Assembly: GCF_023516575.1 (NCBI RefSeq)
Contig: NZ_JAMGBE010000003.1
Span: 496,001-560,000 of the forward strand
Reading direction: 5' to 3'
Length of the DNA stretch: 64,000 bases
Source of the DNA: Sphingomonas hankyongi
GTDB lineage: Bacteria; Pseudomonadota; Alphaproteobacteria; Sphingomonadales; Sphingomonadaceae
Part shown: in pieces, positions 45,944-55,152 of the stretch
How the letters are laid out: each line of letters starts with the position of its first letter
Position numbering within the stretch: position 1 is the first letter of the stretch
Notes under the pieces: model-generated
What the model was told of the DNA's origin: nothing
Databases searched by the model: none
What the model saw: the letters and a program-made list of their open reading frames with translations, nothing else
Program-made: the position numbers and the translations under genes

Positions 45944-46288
45944 ATGGCGCGCATCGATTATGTCGAGCTCCCAAGCGCGACGGCGCATGAGCTCACGCGG
46001 GCCTTCTACAATAAGGCTTTCGGCTGGGCGTTCACCGACTATGGGCCGACCTATTCGGCCACCGAAAGCGGCACGACCGACCTCGGCCTGCAAGGCGATC
46101 CGTCCGGAGCGCTTGCCGCGCCGCTGCCCGTCATCCGGGTCGACGACCTCGAAGCAGCATTCGACATGGTCTCGAGGGCCGGCGGAACGATCGCCAAGCC
46201 GATCTTCAGCTTCCCGGGGGGTCGCAGATTCCACTTCATCGATCCGGGCGGCAACGAGCTTGCCGTCTGGCAATCTGCCAGCGAATAG
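45944..46288 (+). CDS. VOC-family (glyoxalase-like) protein
   Basis: 114 residues. A single beta-alpha-beta-beta-beta pair: IDYVELPSATAHELTRAFY with FGWAFTDYGPTYSA, and a second half with VIRVDDLEAAFDMV, GRRFHFIDPGGNELAVW. This matches vicinal-oxygen-chelate proteins; metal ligands could be Glu8 and the Glu of GNELAVW. Substrate unknown. It is 23 bases after lexA on the same strand. Confidence 0.8.
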   Translation: MARIDYVELPSATAHELTRAFYNKAFGWAFTDYGPTYSATESGTTDLGLQGDPSGALAAPLPVIRVDDLEAAFDMVSRAGGTIAKPIFSFPGGRRFHFIDPGGNELAVWQSASE

Positions 46289-46297
46289 CGAAGTCGA

Positions 46298-46570
46298 TTA
46301 CTCGGCAGTCGTCGGGTCGATGATGCTCCGGACCTGCGAGATCTTGTTGGCGGGGAAACCGCCGCGCTCCGCATGCTCTCGGATCATGTCTTCATTGTCC
46401 GCACGGTAGACGCAGTAGATCTTGTTGTCCGTCACGTAGGAGTGGACCCACTGAATCTGGGGACCGAGGTCGCGAAGGACCGAGCAACTTGTCTGCGAAG
46501 CGCCCTTCAATTCTTCCGGTCCGAGCTGTCCAACGCCCGGCATGTCCCGTTCAATCACATATTGCGGCAT
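46298..46570 (-). CDS. DUF4242-type small protein
   Basis: 90 residues from the second of two nearby ATGs (46570), as GGAG lies six bases ahead. The product begins MPQYVIERDMPG and has WVHSYVTDNKIYCVYRA and REHAERGGFPANKI, the ferredoxin-like pattern of DUF4242. Members are small stand-alone proteins of unknown role, some annotated as nickel-binding. It runs against the VOC gene with a nine-base gap and follows comEC on the same strand. Confidence 0.78.
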   Translation of the reverse strand: MPQYVIERDMPGVGQLGPEELKGASQTSCSVLRDLGPQIQWVHSYVTDNKIYCVYRADNEDMIREHAERGGFPANKISQVRSIIDPTTAE

Positions 46571-46625
46571 GCCCATCTCCTGTGCGCAACGACTCAGGCA
46601 TCCATACGACGATCTATTGGAACCG

Positions 46626-48752
46626 TCACATGGCCCAGGGATGCGCTCCAACGCGCGCACTGACGGTGTCGATCTGTGCCGCATCGAGATAGACCGCGGC
46701 TCCCCCGGTCTTGGCCAACGTGGACCGGTCGAGCTTCAGCCATCGCGGCGTACATCCTCGCGGGAGGCGACGGTCCGAGACCGCGATGTCGGCGTCGGCG
46801 CAGGCGACCGTCAGGCTGGCCCAGTCCAGGCGAGTCGGCGAGCGGGTTGCAAGGATCTGCCATCGGCCCCCTTCGGACATCAGGCGGGCGACGCAGGCAT
46901 CGCGGGAGCAGGCGGCATAGGGACGCGCCTCCAATGCTTGGGGAGCTCCATCGAAGCCACTGGCTTCCGAAAGCAGTGACTGCATGTAATCGCCGGTGCG
47001 ATCACGCAGGATGTAGGGGGTTCCGTCGGCGTCGACGACGGCAAGGTGCCGACCGTCGCCACTGACCAACAGATCGGGGGTCGGGGCAGTCATCCCCGCG
47101 AAAGCGCCAGCGGCGATGGGAAGGATCGCTAGCGCGCGCATTCTGCTGGCCCAGAGGCAGAGCCACAGCCCGCCTCCCACCATCAGTGCGAAGGCCGATG
47201 CCGGCATGGAAGGCACCATAGCCACGGCGCCTTTGGCGGAAGCGACCAGATGAGCCATGCCGACGAGCGCGTCGATCGCCTGGCCGCACATGGCCCACAA
47301 AAGCCCGCCCAGAGGCGTCCGGTCGAGCAGCAACGCCGCGACCTCGATCGGCATGATGATGAAGGTTGTCAGCGGGATAGCGACGATATTCGCCACAACC
47401 CCATAAAGGCCTGCCTTGTGGAAATGGAACAGCGCCAGCGGAATTAGCGCAAGCTCTACCGCCAGCCCCGTTGCAACCATCGCAAGCAAGGCTCGAGCAA
47501 GGCGAGCGATCGGTCCCTCGTCGCGCCTTTGGAAGAGCCGCCGCGCAAACGCGGTGGAATGGAGGGCGACGATCGCCGTGACCGCGGCGAAGCTCATCTG
47601 AAAGCTCGCCCCTGCCACGGCTTCGGGCCGGAACATGAGAATCAACAGCGCTCCAACGGCAATCAGCCGGATGCTGATTGCCTCCCGTCCAAGTGCGATG
47701 CCGCCGAGCACCAACAACGCGGCGACGCAGCTTCTAACGGTCGGAACCTGTGCGCCGGTGAGCAAGGTATAACCGACGCCGGCAGCGGCCGCGAAGCCGG
47801 CCGAGATCAGCACGAGGTTGAACCGGAGCGCCAGATACTCGCTAAGGGCGAGCAAACGGAGGCTCAGGAACATTGCCGCGGCGATGACAGCAGCGATGTG
47901 GAGGCCACTGACCGACAGGAGATGAGTCAGGCCGCTCCGCCGCATGGCCTCCGCGTCCTGCTCGACCACCGCATTCTGGTCGCCGGTCGCGAGCGCAATG
48001 GCGATCCCAGCCTCCTGCGCTGAGAGGCCGTTCGCGATCTGCCTCCGCAACCTGTCGCGGAGGTTTTGCAAACCCTGTGTTTCCACCGGCGTCACGATGG
48101 TCAGCCGTCCCAGCGCCTTGCCGACCGCGCCGATCTGCTTGAACCAGGCATCGCGCGCGAAGTCGTAGGTGCCCGGGAGGGCCATGGGCGGCGGTGGAGC
48201 AAGGCGTGCCCTGACGCGGATGAGCGCGCCTGGCGCCACGTCGGGCGGCGCCCGTTCCTCATCGACCGAGACCCGCACTCGCGGAGGAAGTGCCGGCGTC
48301 TGAGGGGCGACCAAAAGGCGGATGCTGCTCTTTGCGGCAAGATAGTCGACGGCTTCGACCGTCCCCAGCAATTCGACGACCATTGGGGCGGCCAGTCGTG
48401 GCGCCGCAAGGCTTTCCGCCCTTATCCAAACGATCGCGCAGCCGACTGCGGCAGCGAGCGAAAACCACCCCAAGGCGCGACCCGATCGCCCGCTCGCGAA
48501 AACCAATCCAACTAGGGCAATGCCGGCTGCCAAACACAGGAAGGCAGTCCACTGGCGATTCGTGTCCAAGGCGAACCACGCCGCGATGCCGCTTCCGAAG
48601 CCCACGGCGAGCCACGGCGGAAGCTGGGCGCGCTCAATCTCGAGCAGCTTCTCCAGCTCCTCGTGAAGCGCGGAAATCCGCGTCTTCCAATAGCTCCGAG
48701 CACGCTGTGGAAGAGGCGCTTCCCCTATGTTAGGGGCGCTCGTCCATTGCAT
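46626..48752 (-). CDS. comEC: ComEC/Rec2-family DNA uptake channel
   Basis: 708 residues from ATG 48752. N-terminal membrane helices with an OB-like domain (about 120-200: [28 protein letters not shown]), then the competence core with [23 protein letters not shown] and [15 protein letters not shown], and further helices to about residue 560. The C-terminal tail is not a full metallo-beta-lactamase domain; no HxHxDH is present. It is predicted to import single-stranded DNA. Other competence genes are not in the window. Divergent from gltX with a 29-base gap. Confidence 0.85.
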   Translation of the reverse strand: MQWTSAPNIGEAPLPQRARSYWKTRISALHEELEKLLEIERAQLPPWLAVGFGSGIAAWFALDTNRQWTAFLCLAAGIALVGLVFASGRSGRALGWFSLAAAVGCAIVWIRAESLAAPRLAAPMVVELLGTVEAVDYLAAKSSIRLLVAPQTPALPPRVRVSVDEERAPPDVAPGALIRVRARLAPPPPMALPGTYDFARDAWFKQIGAVGKALGRLTIVTPVETQGLQNLRDRLRRQIANGLSAQEAGIAIALATGDQNAVVEQDAEAMRRSGLTHLLSVSGLHIAAVIAAAMFLSLRLLALSEYLALRFNLVLISAGFAAAAGVGYTLLTGAQVPTVRSCVAALLVLGGIALGREAISIRLIAVGALLILMFRPEAVAGASFQMSFAAVTAIVALHSTAFARRLFQRRDEGPIARLARALLAMVATGLAVELALIPLALFHFHKAGLYGVVANIVAIPLTTFIIMPIEVAALLLDRTPLGGLLWAMCGQAIDALVGMAHLVASAKGAVAMVPSMPASAFALMVGGGLWLCLWASRMRALAILPIAAGAFAGMTAPTPDLLVSGDGRHLAVVDADGTPYILRDRTGDYMQSLLSEASGFDGAPQALEARPYAACSRDACVARLMSEGGRWQILATRSPTRLDWASLTVACADADIAVSDRRLPRGCTPRWLKLDRSTLAKTGGAAVYLDAAQIDTVSARVGAHPWAM

Positions 48753-48781
48753 TGCAAAACGGAAAAGAGAGGAAAGCGCGC

Positions 48782-50194
48782 TTGAGCGCAAGTCGTTCGT
48801 CGCAACCTGTAGTTACGCGTTTCGCACCGTCGCCAACCGGATTCCTTCATATCGGCGGCGCGCGGACCGCGCTCTTCAACTGGCTCTTCGCCCGTCATCA
48901 CGGCGGCAAGTTCCTGCTGCGCATCGAAGATACCGACAAGGTGCGCTCCACCAAGGAAGCGATCGACGCGATCCTCGACGGCATGCACTGGCTCGGCCTC
49001 GATTGGGACGGGCACGAATATTACCAGTCCCAATTCTGGGCGAGGCACGCGGAGGTCGCGCACAAGCTGCTCGAACGCGGCCACGCCTATCGGTGCTACA
49101 TGACAAGCGAAGAGCTCGCCCAGCAGCGGGAGAAGGCACAGGCCGAGCGGCGGCCCTTTCGAATCAACAGCCCGTGGCGCGACGCCACCGATCCGCAAGG
49201 CGACAAGCCGTTCGTGATCCGACTCAAGGCCCCGCGCGACGGGGAGACGGTCATCGAGGACCGCGTCCAGGGCCGGGTAACGGTCCAGAATGCCGAGCTC
49301 GACGACTTCATCCTGCTGAGATCGGATGGCTCGCCTACCTATATGCTGGCGGTTGTCGTGGATGATCACGACATGGGCGTCACGCACGTCATTCGCGGCG
49401 ACGACCACCTTAACAATGCCTTCCGCCAGCTTGCGATTATTCGCGCGATGGGTTGGCCCGAGCCGGTCTACGCGCACGTTCCGCTAATCCACGGACCGGA
49501 CGGCGCAAAACTGTCGAAGCGGCACGGCGCGCTTGGCGTCGATGCTTATCGCGACGAGCTTGGAATGCTTCCGGAAGCCGTCGACAACTACCTGCTCCGT
49601 CTTGGTTGGGGCCATGGCGATGACGAGATCATCAGCCGCGAACAGGCGATCGAATGGTTCGACCTCGACCATGTCGGCAAGTCACCGTCGCGATTCGACT
49701 TCAAAAAGCTGGAAAATCTCAATGGTCACTACATTCGCGAAGCCGACGACGGCCGCCTCGCAGATCTCATCGCGCCGCAGCTGGGCTTAGCCGACGAGCA
49801 GAAAGAATTGCTGGTGCGCGCGATGCCCGAGCTCAAGGCCCGCGCGCACACCCTCCACCAACTCGGCGAGGGCGCCGGGTTCCTCTTCGCAAGCCGTCCG
49901 CTCGACCTCGACGAGGCAGCGTCCGGCCTCTTGACCGAAGATGCGAGGAGCCTGCTTGCCGCTGCCCACCAGGCGCTCGCCAATGTCGATGACTGGTCCC
50001 ACGGTGGAACCGAACAGGCCATTCGCGCGGTTGCCGACCAAGCGGGTTTGAAGCTCGGAAAGCTTGCTCAGCCCCTTCGCGCTGCGCTGACTGGCCGAAC
50101 GACGTCGCCTGGCATTTTTGACGTGCTTGTTTTGCTGGGTAAGGGCGAGAGCCTGGCCCGCATAGAAGATCAGATACTGGAGCCCACCGAATGA
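48782..50194 (+). CDS. gltX: Glutamyl-tRNA synthetase
   Basis: 470 residues from TTG 48782, chosen because AGAGGAAA lies a suitable distance ahead; a TTG at 48752 would lack one. Class I motifs: [16 protein letters not shown] (HIGH) and [10 protein letters not shown] (KMSKS). The anticodon domain is complete. The gltA start overlaps its stop (ATGA). Many alphaproteobacteria have a second GltX, one of which charges tRNA-Gln; which type this is cannot be settled here. Confidence 0.94.
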   Translation: MSASRSSQPVVTRFAPSPTGFLHIGGARTALFNWLFARHHGGKFLLRIEDTDKVRSTKEAIDAILDGMHWLGLDWDGHEYYQSQFWARHAEVAHKLLERGHAYRCYMTSEELAQQREKAQAERRPFRINSPWRDATDPQGDKPFVIRLKAPRDGETVIEDRVQGRVTVQNAELDDFILLRSDGSPTYMLAVVVDDHDMGVTHVIRGDDHLNNAFRQLAIIRAMGWPEPVYAHVPLIHGPDGAKLSKRHGALGVDAYRDELGMLPEAVDNYLLRLGWGHGDDEIISREQAIEWFDLDHVGKSPSRFDFKKLENLNGHYIREADDGRLADLIAPQLGLADEQKELLVRAMPELKARAHTLHQLGEGAGFLFASRPLDLDEAASGLLTEDARSLLAAAHQALANVDDWSHGGTEQAIRAVADQAGLKLGKLAQPLRAALTGRTTSPGIFDVLVLLGKGESLARIEDQILEPTE

Positions 50195-51477
50195 CCGACA
50201 GGAACGTGACCCTCAGCACCGAGGGCAAGGACTTCAACTACCCCATCTTGGAGGGGTCAGTGGGTCCCGAGGTCTTCGACGTGCGGAAGCTATACGGTCA
50301 AACCGGGATGTTCACCTACGACCCGGGCTTCACCTCGACGGCCAGCTGCCAAAGCGCGATCACCTATATCGATGGCGAAAAAGGCGTGCTGCTCCACCGG
50401 GGATATCCGATTGACCAGCTCGCCGAGAATTCGACGTTCATGGAGGTCGCTTATCTCCTCCTCCACGGGGAGCTGCCTAAGGGCAGCGAACTCCACGACT
50501 TCACCTACACCATCAGCCGCCACACCATGCTCCATGAGCAGCTCGCGACCTTCTACCGCGGGTTCCGGCGGGACGCGCATCCGATGGCGATCATGTGCGG
50601 CGTCGTCGGCGCCCTGTCGGCATTTTATCACGACAGCACGGACATCACCGATCCCGAGCAGCGGATGATCGCTTCGCACCGGCTGATCGCGAAGATGCCC
50701 ACGATCGCGGCGATGGCTTACAAATATTCGGTCGGCCAGCCCTTCCTCTATCCGGACAACAGCCTGAGCTACACCGGAAACTTCCTTCGAATGACCTTCG
50801 GCGTGCCCGCCGAGCCTTACGCGGTAAACCCGGTTGTCGAGCGTGCGATGCGCCGAATTTTCATCCTCCATGCCGACCATGAGCAGAACGCATCGACATC
50901 GACGGTGCGCCTGGCCGGGTCGTCGGGGGCGAACCCCTTTGCATGCATCGCTGCCGGCATCGCCTGCCTGTGGGGCCCGGCGCATGGCGGCGCGAACGAA
51001 GCAGCGCTCAACATGCTGCGCGAGATCGGCGACGTTAAGCGAATTCCCGAATATATCGCCCGCGCCAAGGACAAGGACGATCCATTCCGGCTGATGGGCT
51101 TCGGCCACCGCGTCTACAAGAACTTCGACCCGCGCGCGAAAGTGATGAAGGCGACGGCGGACGAGGTCCTGAAGGAGCTCGGCAAGTCCGACCCCGTTCT
51201 CGACGTCGCCAAGGAGCTCGAGCAGATCGCTCTCAGCGACGACTATTTCATCGAGAAAAAGCTCTACCCGAACGTCGATTTCTACTCAGGCGTGATCTTG
51301 AACGCGATCGGTTTCCCGACCGACATGTTCACGGCCCTGTTCGCGCTTGCCCGAACCGTTGGCTGGGTCGCGCAGTGGAATGAGATGATCTCCGACCCCG
51401 AACAGAAGATCGGCAGGCCGCGGCAGCTGTACGTCGGCCAGCCGCAGCGAGACTACGTTCCGGTCGACAAGCGCTAG
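50191..51477 (+). CDS. gltA: Citrate synthase, type II (hexameric)
   Basis: 428 residues. It condenses oxaloacetate and acetyl-CoA. Catalytic histidines lie in [12 protein letters not shown] and [14 protein letters not shown]; the catalytic Asp is in [16 protein letters not shown]. Length and the N-terminal beta region ([18 protein letters not shown]) fit the Gram-negative, NADH-sensitive type. Coupled to gltX by ATGA. It ends sharing CTAG with the kinase-like gene. Confidence 0.97.
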   Translation: MTDRNVTLSTEGKDFNYPILEGSVGPEVFDVRKLYGQTGMFTYDPGFTSTASCQSAITYIDGEKGVLLHRGYPIDQLAENSTFMEVAYLLLHGELPKGSELHDFTYTISRHTMLHEQLATFYRGFRRDAHPMAIMCGVVGALSAFYHDSTDITDPEQRMIASHRLIAKMPTIAAMAYKYSVGQPFLYPDNSLSYTGNFLRMTFGVPAEPYAVNPVVERAMRRIFILHADHEQNASTSTVRLAGSSGANPFACIAAGIACLWGPAHGGANEAALNMLREIGDVKRIPEYIARAKDKDDPFRLMGFGHRVYKNFDPRAKVMKATADEVLKELGKSDPVLDVAKELEQIALSDDYFIEKKLYPNVDFYSGVILNAIGFPTDMFTALFALARTVGWVAQWNEMISDPEQKIGRPRQLYVGQPQRDYVPVDKR

Positions 51478-52811
51478 GGGCTGGGCAGCGTAAGTGTGAA
51501 CTTGGCGCCGATTCCAGGCGCGCTTTCCAGAGTCACGTCGCCTCCCATGGTTCGTGCGAGCCGCCGGGAAATCGCAAGGCCGAGACCGGTGCCCCCTTCT
51601 CGCGGATTGGCACGCTCGAATCGCTCGAAGATCCGTTGCTGATCAGCCGGATCGATGCCCGAACCCTCGTCTGTGACGGTCACCGAAACAGTCCCGGGCG
51701 TCTTGGCGAAGGTGAGCCGAACCGTGCTGCTGTCCGGCGAATGGCGGACGGCATTGCCGATCAGATTGACCAGGATCTGGATAACGGCGCGCTCCTCGCC
51801 GTTCGCCGGCAGCGCCTCATCCGCCTCCAGCAAGATCGTGATGCTTTTCTCCTCGGCGACCGATTCCAGCAGGACGACCGCCTCCGCGGCAAGAGCGGCG
51901 AGGTCGATCGTCTGATGCGCCTGGATCGATCCCTCGTTCATCGCCCGCACGACCGACAGCAGATGCCTGGCGGCAGCGGCGATGTCGCCGCCGTAATTGG
52001 CGTAGTCGCTGCGTAGCGGGCCGTCCGCACGCTCCACGATCCGCTCCGCGCTCTCGATGATCCGATCCAGTGGAGAGCGAAGGGCCTCGTCCAGGGCATG
52101 GTCGAATGCAGCGCTGCGCACCGGAGTCTGATTTGACTCGCCGGACGCTTGCTCGACCTCGACAGTGCCGCGGAATCCAGCAAACGCGCCGTCCGCGCTC
52201 GTGACGACCTCGCCGTTGAGGACCAGACTTTGCCCCTCGTCCGATCGGCTTCGCGCGCGCTGTCCTGTAAAGCTGCGGCGGGCGGCCAGAGCGCTAATCA
52301 GTGGCATCTCGCCAGCTTCGTCCTCTTCGAGCCGAAGAACGCGCGTGAGGGCCTGTCCGGCCGTCTCGGCAACGTCCACGCCCAGGAACTCGGCCAGCTC
52401 GCTAGATAGCGAGATCAGGCGAAGTTCCTCGTCTGCAGCCCATTCGAGTTGTGGCGTCGCGGCCTCCGACTCGCCGGAGCCGCCCAGGAGCGATCCCAGG
52501 CGGGGCCCGGCCGGAGCGCGCGGCTGCCAACCTTCAATTGTCAGGGCCACGCCCTCGCTATCCGGCGTTGCGCGGACCCAAAGCTCCAGATCGTGGTCCG
52601 TTGCCGCAGCGGTCGCCGGCCTGGAAACCGAAATGCCGAGCTTCCGGGCAAGCTGCGCCACGGCTGCGAGCTGTGGGAGCGCAAGCGTCTGTCCGAGGCC
52701 CGATCCGGCCTCGCGCTGCAGTGCCTCCAGCTCCGGGTCGGCTGATACGAGGCGTCCAGCCTTGTCCAGGCGCCCACGGACGATATTCGGTTCAGACGGT
52801 GCGCTTGCCAT
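51474..52811 (-). CDS. Histidine-kinase-like protein lacking the phospho-accepting His
   Basis: 445 residues from ATG 52811. Residues about 120-225 look like a PAS domain. The HisKA helix reads [14 protein letters not shown], so the His of the H-E-x-R-x-P pattern is Glu242 (His238 lies four residues earlier, out of register). The ATPase domain looks complete: N-box [20 protein letters not shown], and [12 protein letters not shown]. No membrane segment. It overlaps the end of the DUF2336 gene by 20 bases. It may act like DivL, where a Tyr replaces His, as an allosteric partner and not a kinase. Confidence 0.8.
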   Translation of the reverse strand: MASAPSEPNIVRGRLDKAGRLVSADPELEALQREAGSGLGQTLALPQLAAVAQLARKLGISVSRPATAAATDHDLELWVRATPDSEGVALTIEGWQPRAPAGPRLGSLLGGSGESEAATPQLEWAADEELRLISLSSELAEFLGVDVAETAGQALTRVLRLEEDEAGEMPLISALAARRSFTGQRARSRSDEGQSLVLNGEVVTSADGAFAGFRGTVEVEQASGESNQTPVRSAAFDHALDEALRSPLDRIIESAERIVERADGPLRSDYANYGGDIAAAARHLLSVVRAMNEGSIQAHQTIDLAALAAEAVVLLESVAEEKSITILLEADEALPANGEERAVIQILVNLIGNAVRHSPDSSTVRLTFAKTPGTVSVTVTDEGSGIDPADQQRIFERFERANPREGGTGLGLAISRRLARTMGGDVTLESAPGIGAKFTLTLPSP

Positions 52812-53850
52812 GCCCAAAGCCCAAAGCCGTAACCGCATCGCGGTAGGTCTGATCGGTGGTCAGCCAGGTACGGGCGCTTTCGATTTCCGCGTCCGTCAGG
52901 GCGTCGAAGACATCTATGGCCTTACCAGGGTTCGCCATTCCGAGAAGATCGCCGATACCTGCCAGCAGGCTTGCAGCGACTTGTCGCGACAATTTCGCGG
53001 TGCGAAGCACGGCCATCGATCGCCGCTCGTCCGCTGAAAGCAACTCATCGAACACCACATCGGCCGGGATTCCCGAACGCCGGGAGACCGCCTCGGCGAC
53101 AAACGTCATTTCGCCTTCCATGGCGGCGGCGACGATGGCCTCCTCACCGAGGTCTTCTTCTTCGTCGAGCATCCTCGCCAGCGTTGCCGTCAAGGCCTCG
53201 ATCCCGCTGCCGGGGTCATGACTGGCAAGGACTTGCCTCGCCGCTTCCGACAGCTGGCGGTCCGCCGCAGCGGAGCCAACGATACCTCCGAGCTCAGGGC
53301 GAAGAGCAGCGCAAATAGAGTGCACCAGGCTCCCTGCCTCCGCGGTGGGAAGATCGTCAAAATGAAGCAGGCACTGACCGAATCGATCGCGACGCTTCCC
53401 GCGTCCCAGGATCAGGGCCATTGCGGCGGCAGCGACAGCGCCATCTGCGTGGCTGACCAATCCCTGGAGCACCCGGGACTCCCGGCGACCGCTCCGTGCG
53501 GCGGCGGCGGTGGCGATCCGCTCCTCATCGGCGCGACGCAGCAGCAAGCTGACCAAGGCGGGCCGATCCAGCAGCCGGCGCGAAACCAGCACCTCGACTA
53601 GCCGCAAATTGCCGTCGTCGTTCGCGGCGGAAAGACCGCTGGGCAGAGCGGCCCGCAACTCATCGGCAATGTCGCCGACAAGGCAATGGAGCATGGCCGT
53701 CATCAGCGCGCGCTCCTGCTCCGTCAGTCGCTCTTCGGGGTGCAGGAAGAAGTCCGTCCGGACCGTGGACAGACGGTCGCGGCCCGCGAGGCGCGCGGGC
53801 GCGTTCTGGTCGGCTGCAGGCGCAGCAATCGGCCACTCTTCGGGCAGCAT
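52792..53850 (-). CDS. DUF2336-family protein
   Basis: 352 residues, almost all alpha-helical, with an Ala/Leu/Arg-rich repeat-like composition (RLVEVLVSRRLLDRPALVS; RVLQGLVSHADGAVAAA; FVAEAVSRRSGIPADVV) reminiscent of HEAT-like solenoids. It matches the alphaproteobacterial DUF2336 group of unknown function. No signal peptide. A ten-base palindrome, CCGAATTCGG, lies 15 bases upstream and is the same element as in the pckA promoter. The kinase-like gene overlaps its 3' end. Confidence 0.7.
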   Translation of the reverse strand: MLPEEWPIAAPAADQNAPARLAGRDRLSTVRTDFFLHPEERLTEQERALMTAMLHCLVGDIADELRAALPSGLSAANDDGNLRLVEVLVSRRLLDRPALVSLLLRRADEERIATAAAARSGRRESRVLQGLVSHADGAVAAAAMALILGRGKRRDRFGQCLLHFDDLPTAEAGSLVHSICAALRPELGGIVGSAAADRQLSEAARQVLASHDPGSGIEALTATLARMLDEEEDLGEEAIVAAAMEGEMTFVAEAVSRRSGIPADVVFDELLSADERRSMAVLRTAKLSRQVAASLLAGIGDLLGMANPGKAIDVFDALTDAEIESARTWLTTDQTYRDAVTALGFGHGKRTV

Positions 53851-53885
53851 CGACTGCCGTGTAGCCGAATTCGGTTAAATTCGCG

Positions 53886-55070
53886 TCAACTCGGTCGCAG
53901 GTGCCGCGCGTGCTGGATGTAGAAGAAGGAAAGCGCCGCATAGGCGAGTAGCGCAACCAGGCACCCGGTCCAGGCGCCGAATATCGCGAAGGGAATCGCG
54001 GCGAAGATTCCGGCGCGCCGTGAAAACAGCCACTCGTGCCCGGGGATTGGCAACGCGCCTTTCTCAATCCGCGCAGCCTCGGCGAATGCCGCCACGCAGG
54101 CGGCGGCGAGAAACGCCCCCCAGCTGCTTGCGTGCCGGGCGTCCCACCAGCCCAATGCCAACAGCGCAGCTCCCGAGGCGGGCCAGAGCGCAGTTCGGGA
54201 AAGCAGCCGCGTCGGCAGGGGACGAAGTCGCAAGGTCGCGAGGCGGGCCCCGATGATATCCAGCGGACTTGAAACCACGAGGAAGACGAGAGCAAGCACC
54301 GGCCAGCCTTCGAGAAACGCCACGGCGGCCCCCAGCGTCAGCGCAAGGGCAATCCACACCAGCCAGATCGGGCGGACATTGCTGTCCATCAGCTGTTCCG
54401 TCGCCAGTTCCTCGAGCGGCGGAAGAAGGTAGCGGCTGACCCAGTCGGTCCGCGGCGCACGCGACGACGAAATCATCAGCCGCTGGAAATCCTGCAGCTG
54501 CTCCGCCCGGTCGACGAGCAGAGGCTCGCCCTCCCCGTCGCCGATCGGAACCCGCAACGCTCCGTCCTGAAGGGTGCGTCGCAAAAGCGTCGATTGGAGG
54601 TCCCAATCCCCCAGCATGGCGGCAGTCGACCCGAGAAGTCCTGCCTCGACGAGAGCGACGCCCGCCCAGCGAACTTCGGCGTCGATACGTTCATAGGCCT
54701 CGTGCGCATCGTCATCGCGCAAGGTCGCGACGACCGGCTCCGATTCTTCCGCCATTCGGGCGATCAGCTCCACGGGCGGGACAATCCCGTCACCGATGAG
54801 GAGGATCATCGATCCCGCCTCGAATCGGCTCACCGCCTCGTGGACGTCACTGACGGGGAAAACGCCGATGCCGTCTAGCCGAAGGCGCTCGAAAGCGTCC
54901 TGCAAGGCCTGCGGGACTCGCTCGACCACCACGACGATCGGAGCTGCTCCAACCGACGAGGCGCAGCGAACCTGATATTCGAGCAGCGTCCGGCCGGCGA
55001 GCGGAAGGAGTGCCCGCAGACCCCCGGAATCGTCTTCCTGATAAGCGCCGATGAGCGCCCCAGGCGCCAT
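53886..55070 (-). CDS. Membrane protein with degenerate nucleotidyltransferase and CDP-alcohol-transferase-like halves
   Basis: 394 residues from ATG 55070 with a strong GGGGAGG site. Residues 1-200 resemble a MobA-like nucleotidyltransferase (LIGAYQEDDSGGLRALLPLAG; VRCASSVGAAPIVVVVERV; GSMILLIGDGIVPP), but the GGxGTR-type loop is not present. Residues 235-390 hold about six membrane helices. The SSPLDIIGARLA segment is a shortened echo of the D-x2-DG-x2-AR motif of CDP-alcohol phosphatidyltransferases. The pairing recalls fused inositol-phosphate cytidylyltransferase/transferases, but key residues are missing. Function unknown. Confidence 0.55.
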   Translation of the reverse strand: MAPGALIGAYQEDDSGGLRALLPLAGRTLLEYQVRCASSVGAAPIVVVVERVPQALQDAFERLRLDGIGVFPVSDVHEAVSRFEAGSMILLIGDGIVPPVELIARMAEESEPVVATLRDDDAHEAYERIDAEVRWAGVALVEAGLLGSTAAMLGDWDLQSTLLRRTLQDGALRVPIGDGEGEPLLVDRAEQLQDFQRLMISSSRAPRTDWVSRYLLPPLEELATEQLMDSNVRPIWLVWIALALTLGAAVAFLEGWPVLALVFLVVSSPLDIIGARLATLRLRPLPTRLLSRTALWPASGAALLALGWWDARHASSWGAFLAAACVAAFAEAARIEKGALPIPGHEWLFSRRAGIFAAIPFAIFGAWTGCLVALLAYAALSFFYIQHARHLRPS

Positions 55071-55152
55071 TGAGCCTCCCCCTCTCGTGCCGCTCAGCGA
55101 ACCCTCTCTAATCGCTTTCGCGCGCGAGCAAAGATGATAAACTGCTTTGGCC

